19,391 nt of DNA. It comes from Rickettsiales bacterium. Its GTDB lineage: Bacteria; Pseudomonadota; Alphaproteobacteria; Rickettsiales; CANDYO01. The translations under genes were made by a program, and so were the position numbers. Of this stretch, positions 1 to 8,008 are shown piece by piece; position 1 is the first letter of the stretch, and the number at the start of each line of letters is the position of its first letter. Location: NCBI GenBank assembly GCA_947424995.1, contig CANDYO010000015.1, positions 1 to 19,391 on the forward strand, given 5' to 3'. The notes under the pieces are model-generated. The model was not told the DNA's origin. It ran no database searches and saw only the letters and a program-made list of their open reading frames with translations.

Positions 1-154
1 TGAAAGAATACATAAAGTTTCCTGAACTCTGATTACTTAAAGAAAGAGCAAGACAGAAAATTAGAATAATTACCAAAGGCTTATAATCTAGCCATTTTTG
101 AGAGAGTGTTTTTAAATAATAATAAGATTTTATTTGTGAATCATCGTTTGTCAT
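1..154 (-). CDS. N-terminal fragment of a small membrane protein (possibly MauE/DoxX-like), cut by window edge
   Basis: An open frame starts at an ATG at 152-154 on the minus strand and runs 51 codons to the window edge without a stop. The visible protein begins with a polar, Tyr-rich stretch (about residues 1-20), then 'WLDYKPLVIILIFCLALSL', a likely first membrane helix, and then 'GNFMYSF'. The order 'YxPL - hydrophobic helix - FMxxFM' resembles MauE/DoxX-like membrane proteins that accompany heavy-metal genes, but only this start is visible. A GAAGG ribosome binding site sits just upstream. It follows cheR on the same strand after a 124-bp gap, which shows no clear terminator, so it may or may not belong to the che transcript. 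Reality as a gene is fairly likely; the family call is tentative. Confidence 0.45.
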   Translation of the reverse strand, partial: MTNDDSQIKSYYYLKTLSQKWLDYKPLVIILIFCLALSLSNQSSGNFMYSF

Positions 155-278
155 TATAGCCTTCAGTTAGTTGATTGTGTTGTATAGTAAAGTTATACTA
201 AAAAAGTCTTTTATATAAGGAAACTCCTTGAGTCTAACGTCATCCTAGTTAATTGTAGCTCATATAGTAGTCATTTTA

Positions 279-1073
279 TTACTTATAAACATAAATGCCG
301 TTATAATTAGTGATCTCAGTAAAATCATCATCATCCCAAAGTAATGATTCCATTGAACCGATAACTATAATTGATCCATGGTTCATTATTTTTTTTAGAT
401 TATCGACTACTCGTTTACGATTTACTGAATCAAGGTAAATCAATAAGTTTCGACAAAAAACTATATCAAATACACCCAGGGAGTTCAGGTTTTTAAGTAG
501 GTTAGCTTGATGGAAAATGATATGCGCTTTTACATCTTCATTAATGAACCAGTCCTTATCTAGTTTAGTAAAATATTTATTCAATAAAGCTGGTTTTAAA
601 CCACGTTGAATCTCAAATTGAGTATAATTACCCATTTTAGCTTTCTCTATAGCAGAATTTGATAAATCAACTGCAATAATTTTATAATCAAATTTATATT
701 CTTTATGCTCAAGAAGCTGCATGGCTAAAGAGTAAGGTTCTTGCCCAGTAGCACAAGCCGCGCATAGTATGCGTATCGCATTAAGTTCTGGGTTATTTTG
801 TTGAAAATAAGGGATGATATATTTATGAATCAATTCAAATGGATAAATATCTCGATAAAATGAAGTCTCGTTGATAGTAAGTGTATCGATAACTTCGTCT
901 ATTACTGAGCTACCCATCCCCAATAATTCATTCACATTATTCAAATTATATTTATTTAGCAAAGGTTGTAGCTTAGTTAAGATAAGTTGACTTTTGTTTT
1001 GAGTAAGAATCATCCCAGCTCGACTATACATCAAGTCAATAATCATAGTTATATCTGGCATTTTTGCTTTCAT
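279..1073 (-). CDS. cheR: Chemotaxis protein-glutamate O-methyltransferase CheR
   Basis: Transfers methyl groups from S-adenosylmethionine to glutamates on chemoreceptor signalling domains, the adaptation step opposed by CheB. The 264-residue length is normal for CheR. Visible signatures are 'NETSFYRD' (68-75) at the end of the helical N-terminal domain, the SAM-binding loop 'CAACATGQEPYSLAM' (104-118), acidic 'AVDLS' (134-138) after the second strand, and 'CRNLLIYLD' (207-215), the family form of CRNVLIYF. The start ATG overlaps the cheB stop as ATGA (1070-1073), which indicates translational coupling and decides the start over the internal Met codons. It is the last che gene of the operon. 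No receptor gene lies in the window to show which tails it modifies. Confidence 0.95.
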   Translation of the reverse strand: MKAKMPDITMIIDLMYSRAGMILTQNKSQLILTKLQPLLNKYNLNNVNELLGMGSSVIDEVIDTLTINETSFYRDIYPFELIHKYIIPYFQQNNPELNAIRILCAACATGQEPYSLAMQLLEHKEYKFDYKIIAVDLSNSAIEKAKMGNYTQFEIQRGLKPALLNKYFTKLDKDWFINEDVKAHIIFHQANLLKNLNSLGVFDIVFCRNLLIYLDSVNRKRVVDNLKKIMNHGSIIVIGSMESLLWDDDDFTEITNYNGIYVYK

Positions 1074-2221
1074 TGGACCAGATCTCTTTCAATATAAACA
1101 GGAATTTGTTTTAATGGTAATACTGCAGTACATATTCCAGCGTTGGCAACGGCTCCTGGCATTCCCCATACCACGCTTGTTGCTTGGTCTTGAGCGATTA
1201 CCGCTCCCCCTTTCGCAACTACTTCCATAGCGCCGTTTAAACCATCATGACCAATACCAGTTAAAATAATTGCTAAAATATTTCTAGAACTTTTAGCTAA
1301 ACTACGTAGCATAGGATCAGCTGATGGACGACAAAAATTCTCCGGTAAAGCGTCACTTAAATGAACAAAAAGTCTGGTTTCTTTTTTTTGTACTTCAAGA
1401 TGAAAGTCGCTGGGTGCGATATAAACCATTCCTTTTTTTATTAATTCACCATCACTTGCTTCTTTGCATTGGACTTTACCAATATTATTAATATTACTTA
1501 CTAATAAGCTAATAAAATCTTTTCTAATATGCTGAGTAATTAGAATTATTTTATTATTTAAAAAAGTTTCTGAAAAGCCTCCTAGTAATTCTATTAAAGC
1601 TTCCGGTCCGCCAGTAGAACTAGCGATGGCAATAATATCTGGACGAAATAAGCTAGGTATTTTTCTTAAAGTTATTTGACTACTATCGCCCGCACTGGCA
1701 AGCTGTAGAGCGGCGTGACCTAGGATCTCAGGAGTTTTTCTCTCACGAGATTCTAGGGGATTGGACTTCGTTCTTGCCCAAGATGACGCTGAAAATGGTA
1801 TAAGGTTATGAATTTTTAAGAGTAAATTTTCAGCAAATTTATCTATTTCTTCTCTGCTATTAGGTTTTGCAATATAATCTACTGCTCCTAAAGATAAGGC
1901 TTGTTCCGTGTAATTAATTGTAGATGTAATAACTGATGAGACTATGATAATTTTTAATTTTGTTTTCACCTTTAATAGGGATGGAATAGATTGTAAACCA
2001 TCCATTACTGGCATATGAAGATCTAGCAAAACAATATCAATAGAGTTATTAACAGTTAGAGCATCTATGGCTTCTTTACCATTATTAGCAGCTGTAGATA
2101 ATTTAATTGAATTGTCTTTGCTAAGAATTCTTTCTAATAAACTACGCATTATCGATGAATCATCAACTATCATAACATTAATTGGATTGTTTATTGATGA
2201 TGACAAATTTTCTAAAGACAT
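1070..2221 (-). CDS. cheB: Chemotaxis response regulator / protein-glutamate methylesterase CheB
   Basis: Removes methyl groups from, and deamidates, chemoreceptors once phosphorylated by CheA. Two domains are visible in 383 residues: an N-terminal receiver (about 14-135) with acidic D20/D21, phosphoacceptor D67 in 'VLLDLHMP', and K119 in 'YIAKP'; then a ~55-residue linker; then the methylesterase domain (about 192-380). The catalytic triad is present: Ser202 in 'SSTGGP', His231 in 'TQHIRKDF', and Asp326 in 'TGIGHDG'. It starts 7 bp after the cheW stop and overlaps cheR by 4 bp, so it is inside the operon. All key residues are intact, so it should be active. Confidence 0.96.
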   Translation of the reverse strand: MSLENLSSSINNPINVMIVDDSSIMRSLLERILSKDNSIKLSTAANNGKEAIDALTVNNSIDIVLLDLHMPVMDGLQSIPSLLKVKTKLKIIIVSSVITSTINYTEQALSLGAVDYIAKPNSREEIDKFAENLLLKIHNLIPFSASSWARTKSNPLESRERKTPEILGHAALQLASAGDSSQITLRKIPSLFRPDIIAIASSTGGPEALIELLGGFSETFLNNKIILITQHIRKDFISLLVSNINNIGKVQCKEASDGELIKKGMVYIAPSDFHLEVQKKETRLFVHLSDALPENFCRPSADPMLRSLAKSSRNILAIILTGIGHDGLNGAMEVVAKGGAVIAQDQATSVVWGMPGAVANAGICTAVLPLKQIPVYIERDLVQ

Positions 2222-2228
2222 AAAAACA

Positions 2229-2678
2229 TTATTCCATTAATAATTCCATTATTTTATCTATATCTAAAACCACCATCAATTCATCTCTCATAGGGAATAT
2301 TCCTAAAGAAATCTGTTGCCAAAGTTCAGTGAAATTATCTGGGTTATTGATTAAAGCGTTAGAAAAAAATGGGATAACCTCTTCAACCTTATCTACAATT
2401 AAACAGAATAGTTCATTATCATGCGATAGTACTACACATCTACTTTTATTCAGGTCTAATTGACCATCTATGTCTAGTAATTTTTTCATATCTAAAGTAG
2501 TAACAATTCTACCACGTAAATTTATGGAGCCAATAATTTCTTTGCGTGCTAATGGTATAGGATTAATTTTTTGAGGTAATAATATATCAGCGACATATTT
2601 TACTGATATCCCAAAATATTGATGACCTATTAGCATAACTACAAAATCATTTAGTTCAGATCTATTATTTTCTTTCAT
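2229..2678 (-). CDS. cheW: Chemotaxis coupling protein CheW
   Basis: Adaptor that links the kinase CheA to chemoreceptor tips; it has no catalytic activity. The 149 residues make a single CheW (SH3-like) domain: 'FVVMLIGHQYFGISVKYVADILLP' region (12-35), 'IPLARKEIIGSINLRGRIVTTLDMKKLL' region (41-68), then 'CVVLSHDNELFCLIVDKVEEVIPF' region (81-104) and a C-terminal 'ELMVVLDIDKIME' strand-helix. This is the standard family layout and length. It lies 18 bp after cheA and 7 bp before cheB on the same strand. The upstream AGAGAAA is a weak ribosome binding site. Confidence 0.94.
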   Translation of the reverse strand: MKENNRSELNDFVVMLIGHQYFGISVKYVADILLPQKINPIPLARKEIIGSINLRGRIVTTLDMKKLLDIDGQLDLNKSRCVVLSHDNELFCLIVDKVEEVIPFFSNALINNPDNFTELWQQISLGIFPMRDELMVVLDIDKIMELLME

Positions 2679-2696
2679 TATCTTTTCTCTTAAAGC

Positions 2697-5189
2697 TTAA
2701 TCCAGTACGGAATGGATCAAGGTGATCAATTCTTCCCGGTTAGTTTTGGATGCAAATAATTTAATATTATCTAGTTCTGCCTTCAAAGTATCATCATTAT
2801 TAGATTCTATATTAGAGGTCAAGGCAATTATAGGAATGGATATAAGCTTTGAATCATCACTACATAATTGAGTAAATTTAGATATATTTAGGTCTGGCAT
2901 ATTGATATCGGTAATTATTAAGTCAAAATGTTGTTTTTCTAATTTTAACATTTCAAGTGCTTCCGTGATAGTCTTTGCGCAAGATACTTCAAATCCTTCA
3001 TTTTCTATTATAGATGAAATTAATTTACGAAAATATGGACTATCATCGATAAATAAAATGCTACCTTTTAAACTAGATGGTTTAGTTGAAATTACTTTTG
3101 TAAAAAACATCTCGTTAAAAATATTACCTACATTTATAACATCCATAGTTTTTCCACCAAGAACTAATGAGGTTAAATTACTATCTTCAAAGACTAAATT
3201 ATTCTCTATATCTTGTTCAATAATATCTAAAATTTCTTCAATTGCGATACCAAGGATATGATCATTATCAATTAACACTACTACTTGTTGGATACCTGTC
3301 GTTGGAATTTTATAGTTTGGTTCAAGAGTTGTTAAGTACATAAGAGAATTATTATATTGAATGACTTTTCTATTATCAGAAATTTCAATTTTATTAACAT
3401 CGATTTCTTCCAACCTTGTTACTAACTCTAGAGGAATAGCTTTGCAGGCAGCATTACTTCTAACAATAAGAAAACTAGATAATATGTTGGTTATTTTTTT
3501 TCGCTTATGGTCTAGAATTGAAAACTCTGTATGAGTGTTATTTAGTGCAGGTAAGTATTTTATAATTCCACTAATATCAAGAATCATAATGACATCACCA
3601 TTACCAAGTAATGTATTACCAGAGTATATTTCAATTGACTTGAGTAGTTTCGAAACAGGCTTTAATACTATCTCTTCGGTATCATGTATTTTATCAACAA
3701 TTAAACCAAAATTATTACCGCTAATTTCACAAACTACAATAAAGTTTATCTCTTTTAATGGTGAATTTTTATCTATTCTTTCAGGATAAAGAATATGAGA
3801 TAGTTCGATAAGAGGTAGTAATGAATCGCGTAGGCGTAGTATCTTATTGTTATTGATTTCATCCATAATATATTCAGAATCTTCGCCAGTTTTTACCATT
3901 TCTATTACATTAACTTGAGGAATCCCAAATTTTTGTTCCATAACCTCCACTACTACAATCGACATAATAGCTAAAGTTAAAGGAATCTTTATAATGAAAG
4001 TAGATCCTTTGCCAGTAACAGATTTGAGCTCAATAGTGCCGCGAATACGTTCAATGTTATTTTTTACAACGTCCATTCCAACGCCACGTCCAGAAAGAGA
4101 AGTAATAACTTCAGCGGTAGAGAAACCCTCTCGAAAAATATATTGCATTATTTGTTGATCAGTTAATCCTTCTAAATCAGCTTCTGTCGCTAAATTATTT
4201 TGTAATATTTTATTTTTTACTTTTTGAAGATTAATTCCTCTACCATCATCAGAAACCTCCATGATAATATGACCGCTTTGATGATAGGCTCTTAAAGTTA
4301 TGGTTCCTTCTTCTGGCTTACCTTCTGCTATACGTTCAGCAGTTGATTCTAGGCCATGATCAGCAGAATTACGCACCATATGTAATAAAGGATCTTTTAT
4401 TGATTCAATTAATTGCCGATCTAACTCAGTATTTTTACCAATCATAACCAGTTTTATTTTTTTATTTAAATCATTGGATAAATCTCGAACGATGCGAGGA
4501 ATTTGAACCCAAGCATTATTAATCGGTTGCATTCTTGCTTCCATCACAGTTTCTTGTAATAGAGAGGTAATAACATTAAGCCTTTGTAGTGGAACTGAAA
4601 ATTTATTATCGCGAATATTACGATCTAGCTGAATTAACTGATTACGATTCAATACTAATTCACTAACGATTTGCATAAGCTTTTCTAAGATTTCTACTCC
4701 AACTCTAATCGTTTTAGCTTCGTCGTGATGTACTGTATTATCAGGTAATTCAGCTGGAGTAGTGGTTTTGGTTTCAGTTTCAGCAGGAATAGTTACTGGT
4801 GTATTTTCAGTTGGATTCGCAGTTTGGTTAATTTTTTTGATTAATTCTGAATAGTCAGTTTTAGGCTCTTCACCATCATGATCGCGAATATATTGGATAA
4901 TTATTTTAATAGTATCAATAGCTTCTAGAATTATAGAAATGTTAGCTTTACTTGCTTTAAGTTGATCGCTCCTAATTTGACTCATGATATTTTCGCCGGC
5001 ATGAGCAACTGATGCAAGTTTATCCAATCCTAAAAAACCACAAGTTCCCTTTATAGTATGCATTAATCTAAAAATACTACTTAATAGCTCATGGTTTTCT
5101 GGATTATTTTCTAACTCAATTAATTCATTATCAAGAGTTAGTATATTTTCAGAGGCTTCGGAGAGAAATTCTTCAACTAGTTCATCCAT
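2697..5189 (-). CDS. cheA: Hybrid chemotaxis histidine kinase CheA with a second CheW-like domain and a C-terminal receiver
   Basis: Central kinase of the chemosensory array; autophosphorylates on its HPt domain and passes phosphate to CheB and CheY-type receivers. Domains over 830 residues: HPt (1-105) with phosphorylated His44 in 'LMHTIKG'; a Pro/Thr-rich linker (about 124-155); dimerisation helices (about 160-220); ATPase domain with N-box 'MVRNSADHG' (271-279), G1 'DDGRG' (314-318), 'SGRGVGMD' (366-373) and 'TGKGSTF' (392-398); a regulatory CheW-like P5 domain (about 405-545); a second, more diverged CheW-like region (about 565-695); and a receiver domain (708-830) with D715/D716, phosphoacceptor Asp761 in 'ITDINMP' and Lys815. 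A dedicated P2 domain for CheY/CheB docking is not obvious. An AAGGAG site precedes the ATG. The fused receiver recalls FrzE-like CheA-CheY hybrids; no free-standing cheY is present in the operon. Confidence 0.95.
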   Translation of the reverse strand: MDELVEEFLSEASENILTLDNELIELENNPENHELLSSIFRLMHTIKGTCGFLGLDKLASVAHAGENIMSQIRSDQLKASKANISIILEAIDTIKIIIQYIRDHDGEEPKTDYSELIKKINQTANPTENTPVTIPAETETKTTTPAELPDNTVHHDEAKTIRVGVEILEKLMQIVSELVLNRNQLIQLDRNIRDNKFSVPLQRLNVITSLLQETVMEARMQPINNAWVQIPRIVRDLSNDLNKKIKLVMIGKNTELDRQLIESIKDPLLHMVRNSADHGLESTAERIAEGKPEEGTITLRAYHQSGHIIMEVSDDGRGINLQKVKNKILQNNLATEADLEGLTDQQIMQYIFREGFSTAEVITSLSGRGVGMDVVKNNIERIRGTIELKSVTGKGSTFIIKIPLTLAIMSIVVVEVMEQKFGIPQVNVIEMVKTGEDSEYIMDEINNNKILRLRDSLLPLIELSHILYPERIDKNSPLKEINFIVVCEISGNNFGLIVDKIHDTEEIVLKPVSKLLKSIEIYSGNTLLGNGDVIMILDISGIIKYLPALNNTHTEFSILDHKRKKITNILSSFLIVRSNAACKAIPLELVTRLEEIDVNKIEISDNRKVIQYNNSLMYLTTLEPNYKIPTTGIQQVVVLIDNDHILGIAIEEILDIIEQDIENNLVFEDSNLTSLVLGGKTMDVINVGNIFNEMFFTKVISTKPSSLKGSILFIDDSPYFRKLISSIIENEGFEVSCAKTITEALEMLKLEKQHFDLIITDINMPDLNISKFTQLCSDDSKLISIPIIALTSNIESNNDDTLKAELDNIKLFASKTNREELITLIHSVLD

Positions 5190-5219
5190 AAATACTCCTT
5201 GGGTATTTCAGCAGAATTG

Positions 5220-5828
5220 CTAATAACTAAGGGTGAACTCAAGTGCGTCGGCACTTTTTTTGATAGCTAATCTAGCCTTAGCGGTTTCAATCATCATGTG
5301 GGTATAATATATTTGAATATTTGCTGAAGATAAAGTTACATGACTAAGATCTCCTTCAAGCAATGCTTTGCTATCTTCAGTAAAAATAAGATTCTTGCCC
5401 GCAAAAGTAATTTTTAATCTAGCCGCAGTATAACTAACTTCTAGTAAGCCACCATAGATCATTGAGCTCAGAGCAATAATTACTAAGTTCAAAATAACTT
5501 TAGAAATGTAACTATTTACAGAGATTTGATCGTCATCATTCCAGCTTAATTTGCACTTAGTATTTTCTAAAAACTCATTAATCAGTGGTTTTACATCATT
5601 TAAATGCACTTCTGTATCATTTATCGTTCCATATGCTTGACGAAAAAATTTTAAACGCAAAACCGCTTCATTAGCGCTTGATTTAATAATTTGCAGAGCT
5701 TTTTCTTTGATAACAGGGTTATCTTCTTCGAAAAACTCAATACTATTATTGATAGCCCCTACAGGACCTGCTAGATCATGAAACATTCTGGCGCTCATTA
5801 ATTCTAGTAATTTTATCTGACTTATCAT
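5220..5828 (-). CDS. chpT: ChpT-like histidine phosphotransferase
   Basis: ChpT relays phosphate from the hybrid kinase CckA to CtrA and CpdR in alphaproteobacteria, controlling cell cycle and motility genes. The 202-residue length fits. The first helix carries the dimerised HPt motif 'MSARMFHDLAGPVGAINN' (11-28) with His17 as the predicted phosphoryl site, followed by a second helix (about 40-67) and a C-terminal degenerate Bergerat-type ATPase-like domain (about 75-200) that lacks ATP-binding boxes, as in ChpT. It is the first gene of the che transcript, 30 bp before cheA. An AAGGA site lies 9 nt upstream of the ATG. Assignment to ChpT rather than another HPt protein is good; whether it serves the CckA relay or CheA here is inference. 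Confidence 0.85.
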   Translation of the reverse strand: MISQIKLLELMSARMFHDLAGPVGAINNSIEFFEEDNPVIKEKALQIIKSSANEAVLRLKFFRQAYGTINDTEVHLNDVKPLINEFLENTKCKLSWNDDDQISVNSYISKVILNLVIIALSSMIYGGLLEVSYTAARLKITFAGKNLIFTEDSKALLEGDLSHVTLSSANIQIYYTHMMIETAKARLAIKKSADALEFTLSY

Positions 5829-5860
5829 GATTTTTATTCCTTAATTTTTAGATTCTCTGT

Positions 5861-5889
5861 ATTATATACCCTTATGTATAGCAGATCAA
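5861..5889 (-). promoter_or_regulatory. Predicted sigma-70-type promoter of the chpT-cheAWBR operon
   Basis: Read on the minus strand, TTGATC (5884-5889) and a perfect TATAAT (5861-5866) are separated by exactly 17 bp. The expected start would be near 5854, giving a leader of about 26 nt that contains AAGGA (5838-5842) before the chpT ATG. It lies in the short divergent gap between chpT and the folate gene. This is a housekeeping-type promoter; no sigma-28 or sigma-54 motif was recognised there. Confidence 0.6.
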
Positions 5890-5922
5890 TATTAACAAAA
5901 AGCTAACTTTTATTATTTTAAA

Positions 5923-6525
5923 ATGATTTTATCAAATAAAAAACAAATTCGTCAAGAAATTCTAAAACAACGCAATGTTTTACCTGAATCTCAAAAGCTT
6001 GTAGCTCAAGCTATAGCTATTAAAAAATGTGCTAAGTTTTTGACTGAATTGTTAGATCCCAAAGATAAGTTAGCTGGGTATTATCCTACTGGTTCTGAGT
6101 TTAATATTTTGCCATTATTTGAGCAATTGTTTGATGTAGTAAAGATATTATTACCAGTAATTGGGCAATCACCCTCAGCGATAATGAAATTTTATCCTTG
6201 GTCGGTATCTTCATCGATGTCTCTTTCAAAATATGCTAACCATATATTAGAACCTAGTACTCAGTTAGAGGAAGAGATCCCAACTATAATTATTACGCCT
6301 TTAGTTGCTTGTGATCTTAGTGGTAACAGAATAGGAAGCGGCAAAGCTATGTATGATCGAACGCTTGCTAAATTACGCAATGATAACCCTAATCTACTAT
6401 ATATTGGTTTATGTTATGATTTTCAATTGCGTGATAGAATCCCAGTAGAAGATCATGATCAGCGGTTAGATATTATTTTTACTGAATCAAGAGAAGTTTA
6501 TCTCAGTGCACGACATAAAGCTTAA
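5923..6525 (+). CDS. fau: 5-formyltetrahydrofolate cyclo-ligase
   Basis: ATP-dependent conversion of 5-formyltetrahydrofolate to 5,10-methenyltetrahydrofolate, a folate salvage step in the cytoplasm. The 200 residues cover the whole family: N-terminal 'KKQIRQEILKQRN' helix (6-18) with the basic ATP-binding residues, 'LAGYYPTGSEFNILPL' (50-65) for the folate site, and the nucleotide loop 'GSGKAMYDR' (138-146), the family's G-x-G-[GK]-x-YDR motif, followed by 'RIPVEDHDQRLDIIFTE', the typical C-terminal signature. It is transcribed divergently from chpT with a 94-bp gap. No clear Shine-Dalgarno sequence precedes the ATG. The gene ends six bases before a large palindromic element that probably terminates it. 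Confidence 0.93.
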   Translation: MILSNKKQIRQEILKQRNVLPESQKLVAQAIAIKKCAKFLTELLDPKDKLAGYYPTGSEFNILPLFEQLFDVVKILLPVIGQSPSAIMKFYPWSVSSSMSLSKYANHILEPSTQLEEEIPTIIITPLVACDLSGNRIGSGKAMYDRTLAKLRNDNPNLLYIGLCYDFQLRDRIPVEDHDQRLDIIFTESREVYLSARHKA

Positions 6526-6530
6526 TAATG

Positions 6531-6780
6531 TATAAAGACGCCATCTTTGGCGTCATCCAGAACACAGCGCAAGGCCGAAGGCCTTAGCAAGTGTTGGGAT
6601 CCAGTCACAATTAGATGACCGCAGGTCATACTAAATATATTTTTCTAATGAAGCTAAGCCTACGGCTTAGATTTATTTAGCATTATAATGGCCTTTGGCC
6701 ATATTTGTTGGCCTGGATCCCACACTTGCTTCGCTTTGCTCAGCTGCGTTCTGGATGACGCCAAAGATGGCGTCTTTATA
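6531..6780. repeat. 250-bp palindromic element with 33-bp perfect terminal inverted repeats and six internal hairpins
   Basis: The ends 6531-6563 and 6748-6780 are perfect reverse complements (33 bp), beginning TATAAAGACGCC and reaching CATCCAGAAC; pairing resumes imperfectly further in (GCAAGTGTTGGGATCC against GGATCCCACACTTGC). Nested inside are small perfect hairpins: 6537-6554 (7-bp stem, loop TCTT), 6571-6585 (AAGGCC-GAA-GGCCTT), 6615-6629 (ATGACC-GCA-GGTCAT), 6654-6670 (CTAAGCC-TAC-GGCTTAG), 6688-6702 (ATGGCC-TTT-GGCCAT), and 6757-6774 (7-bp stem, loop AAGA). It contains no gene. It fills the gap between two convergent genes, where it may act as a two-way terminator. The architecture resembles miniature palindromic repeats of Rickettsiales genomes, but no known family is assigned. 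Confidence 0.9.
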
Positions 6781-6797
6781 GATTATTAATCTTTATA

Positions 6798-7235
6798 TTA
6801 TGTATTGAGTGGATTTATACTCCTCCATCTTCTCTTAATCAAATAATCAAGTGACCATAGCCCAGGGCCATAAAATAATATCGTAAACAGTAGCATCGCC
6901 CAATAACTATGATCGATAAGGTTAAGATAGGTAAATTCAATAACTGCGGTCATTACTAACATTGGGATTGTTGCGAAGCGAGTTGCAAGGCCTAATATTA
7001 AAAATATAGGGCAAGTAAGTTCAACAGCTGCAGCTAAATAAGCTGCAATTTCTGGATTGATAACTGGCACTTTATACATGTTTTGAAAAAGGTAAATTGT
7101 TGCTTGCCAGTCTGAAATTTTACTAAGCCCAGAATAGAAAAAAATTCTTGCCATCCAAAAACGCATAAACAGCATGAGTAATGGCATAAATATTTTTTCT
7201 AATATTTGCAATGTTTTTAAGTAAGTCTTGATCAT
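6798..7235 (-). CDS. bufD: DoxX-family inner membrane protein, bufferin operon member
   Basis: The 145 residues contain four hydrophobic segments (about 15-38, 62-84, 86-106 and 110-128) and DoxX signatures: 'RFWMARIFFYSGLSKISDW' (25-43), and 'E-L-x-C-P-I-F-L-I-L-G-L-A-T-R' around 72-86. DoxX-type proteins are commonly the last gene of operons that pair a DUF692 enzyme with a DUF2063 protein and a DUF2282 precursor; their role is thought to be at the membrane, and is not settled. The start ATG overlaps the preceding bufC gene by 4 bp (7232-7235), so the two are translationally coupled. The gene ends 18 bp from the 250-bp palindromic element. The DoxX call is firm; the name bufD rests on context. 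Confidence 0.85.
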   Translation of the reverse strand: MIKTYLKTLQILEKIFMPLLMLFMRFWMARIFFYSGLSKISDWQATIYLFQNMYKVPVINPEIAAYLAAAVELTCPIFLILGLATRFATIPMLVMTAVIEFTYLNLIDHSYWAMLLFTILFYGPGLWSLDYLIKRRWRSINPLNT

Positions 7236-8008
7236 AGTTTATCCTCGGCGAAGTTAATTCTACCTATCAGTTGGTTTTGTAATAGAAAATGGATGGCCTC
7301 CGCTAAATCAAAATCAGGGTGTGATTCTTGAGCCTTGCTAGATGCTTGGAGCAGATTTAAGTTCTGTTCAATATAACTAATAAATAGCCATAAATCTTCA
7401 GTAAGCCAAAATGTTGTTACCTTGTTTTCTAAACGCGAAATAACAGCGCAAGTCTTATGTATATTTAAAATTATAGCTTCAGCTGTAGAATCTTCAATAA
7501 TTTTTTCAATGTCAGCTAATGGAAAATTAGAGCTAAAAATAAAGACAGATGGTAGTAAAGATAGCCCAATAGATTCAATTATATCTTCAGGAATTGATTC
7601 CAGGTCTGTAGCTTTTATAGTTATTGCTGGTTCTGCTCCATAGGCTTTATGTTTTAACCATTCATAGCGAGCGTAATCCTCTAAATAGGGAAATTCTTGC
7701 AGTTCTTTTTGCTGACCTAAAAATTCAATAAACTGTTCTCCCCAATTATCTAAGCAACCAGAAATGGGAAGATTTTTTTGCTGTTGGCAAAAGATATAAG
7801 CAGCATTATCGGCGCATTCTTTACCTAAAAGTTTCCAAATGCCAGGAAAGGTAATTGCTAAAGCATTACTCATGTTTTCAAAGATTGTTTGCCTATAAAT
7901 GTTGAATCTTTCGGCAGGATAAGAGGAGCTAATAAAGCTTAATTTTTCTAGGTCTCTTTGAAAAATAGCTTGATAAAAAGAATTTTGAATATCCTCAAGC
8001 TTATGCAT
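7232..8008 (-). CDS. bufC: DUF2063-family protein, predicted RiPP-recognition partner of the MNIO enzyme
   Basis: The 258 residues begin with the DUF2063 domain (about 8-100), visible in 'RFNIYRQTIFENMSNALAITFPGIWKLLG' region (34-62) and 'FPYLEDYARYEWLKHKAY' (106-123). The rest (about 125-250) is a diverged C-terminal domain of the kind that holds the RiPP recognition element in bufferin partners, which brings the precursor leader to the DUF692 enzyme. It overlaps bufB by 8 bp (8001-8008) and bufD by 4 bp, so the three genes form one translational block. No signal peptide or membrane helix is seen, consistent with cytoplasmic precursor processing. Family call is strong; leader binding is inferred from relatives. 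Confidence 0.85.
   Translation of the reverse strand: MHKLEDIQNSFYQAIFQRDLEKLSFISSSYPAERFNIYRQTIFENMSNALAITFPGIWKLLGKECADNAAYIFCQQQKNLPISGCLDNWGEQFIEFLGQQKELQEFPYLEDYARYEWLKHKAYGAEPAITIKATDLESIPEDIIESIGLSLLPSVFIFSSNFPLADIEKIIEDSTAEAIILNIHKTCAVISRLENKVTTFWLTEDLWLFISYIEQNLNLLQASSKAQESHPDFDLAEAIHFLLQNQLIGRINFAEDKL

Noticed and set aside
210..250. AAGGA-aac-TCCTT as a terminator between cheR and the partial gene.
   Set aside because: The stem is only 5 bp and no U-tract follows on the transcribed strand.
2902..3261. 119-codon plus-strand frame inside cheA.
   Set aside because: It is the complement of well-conserved cheA sequence and has no family resemblance.
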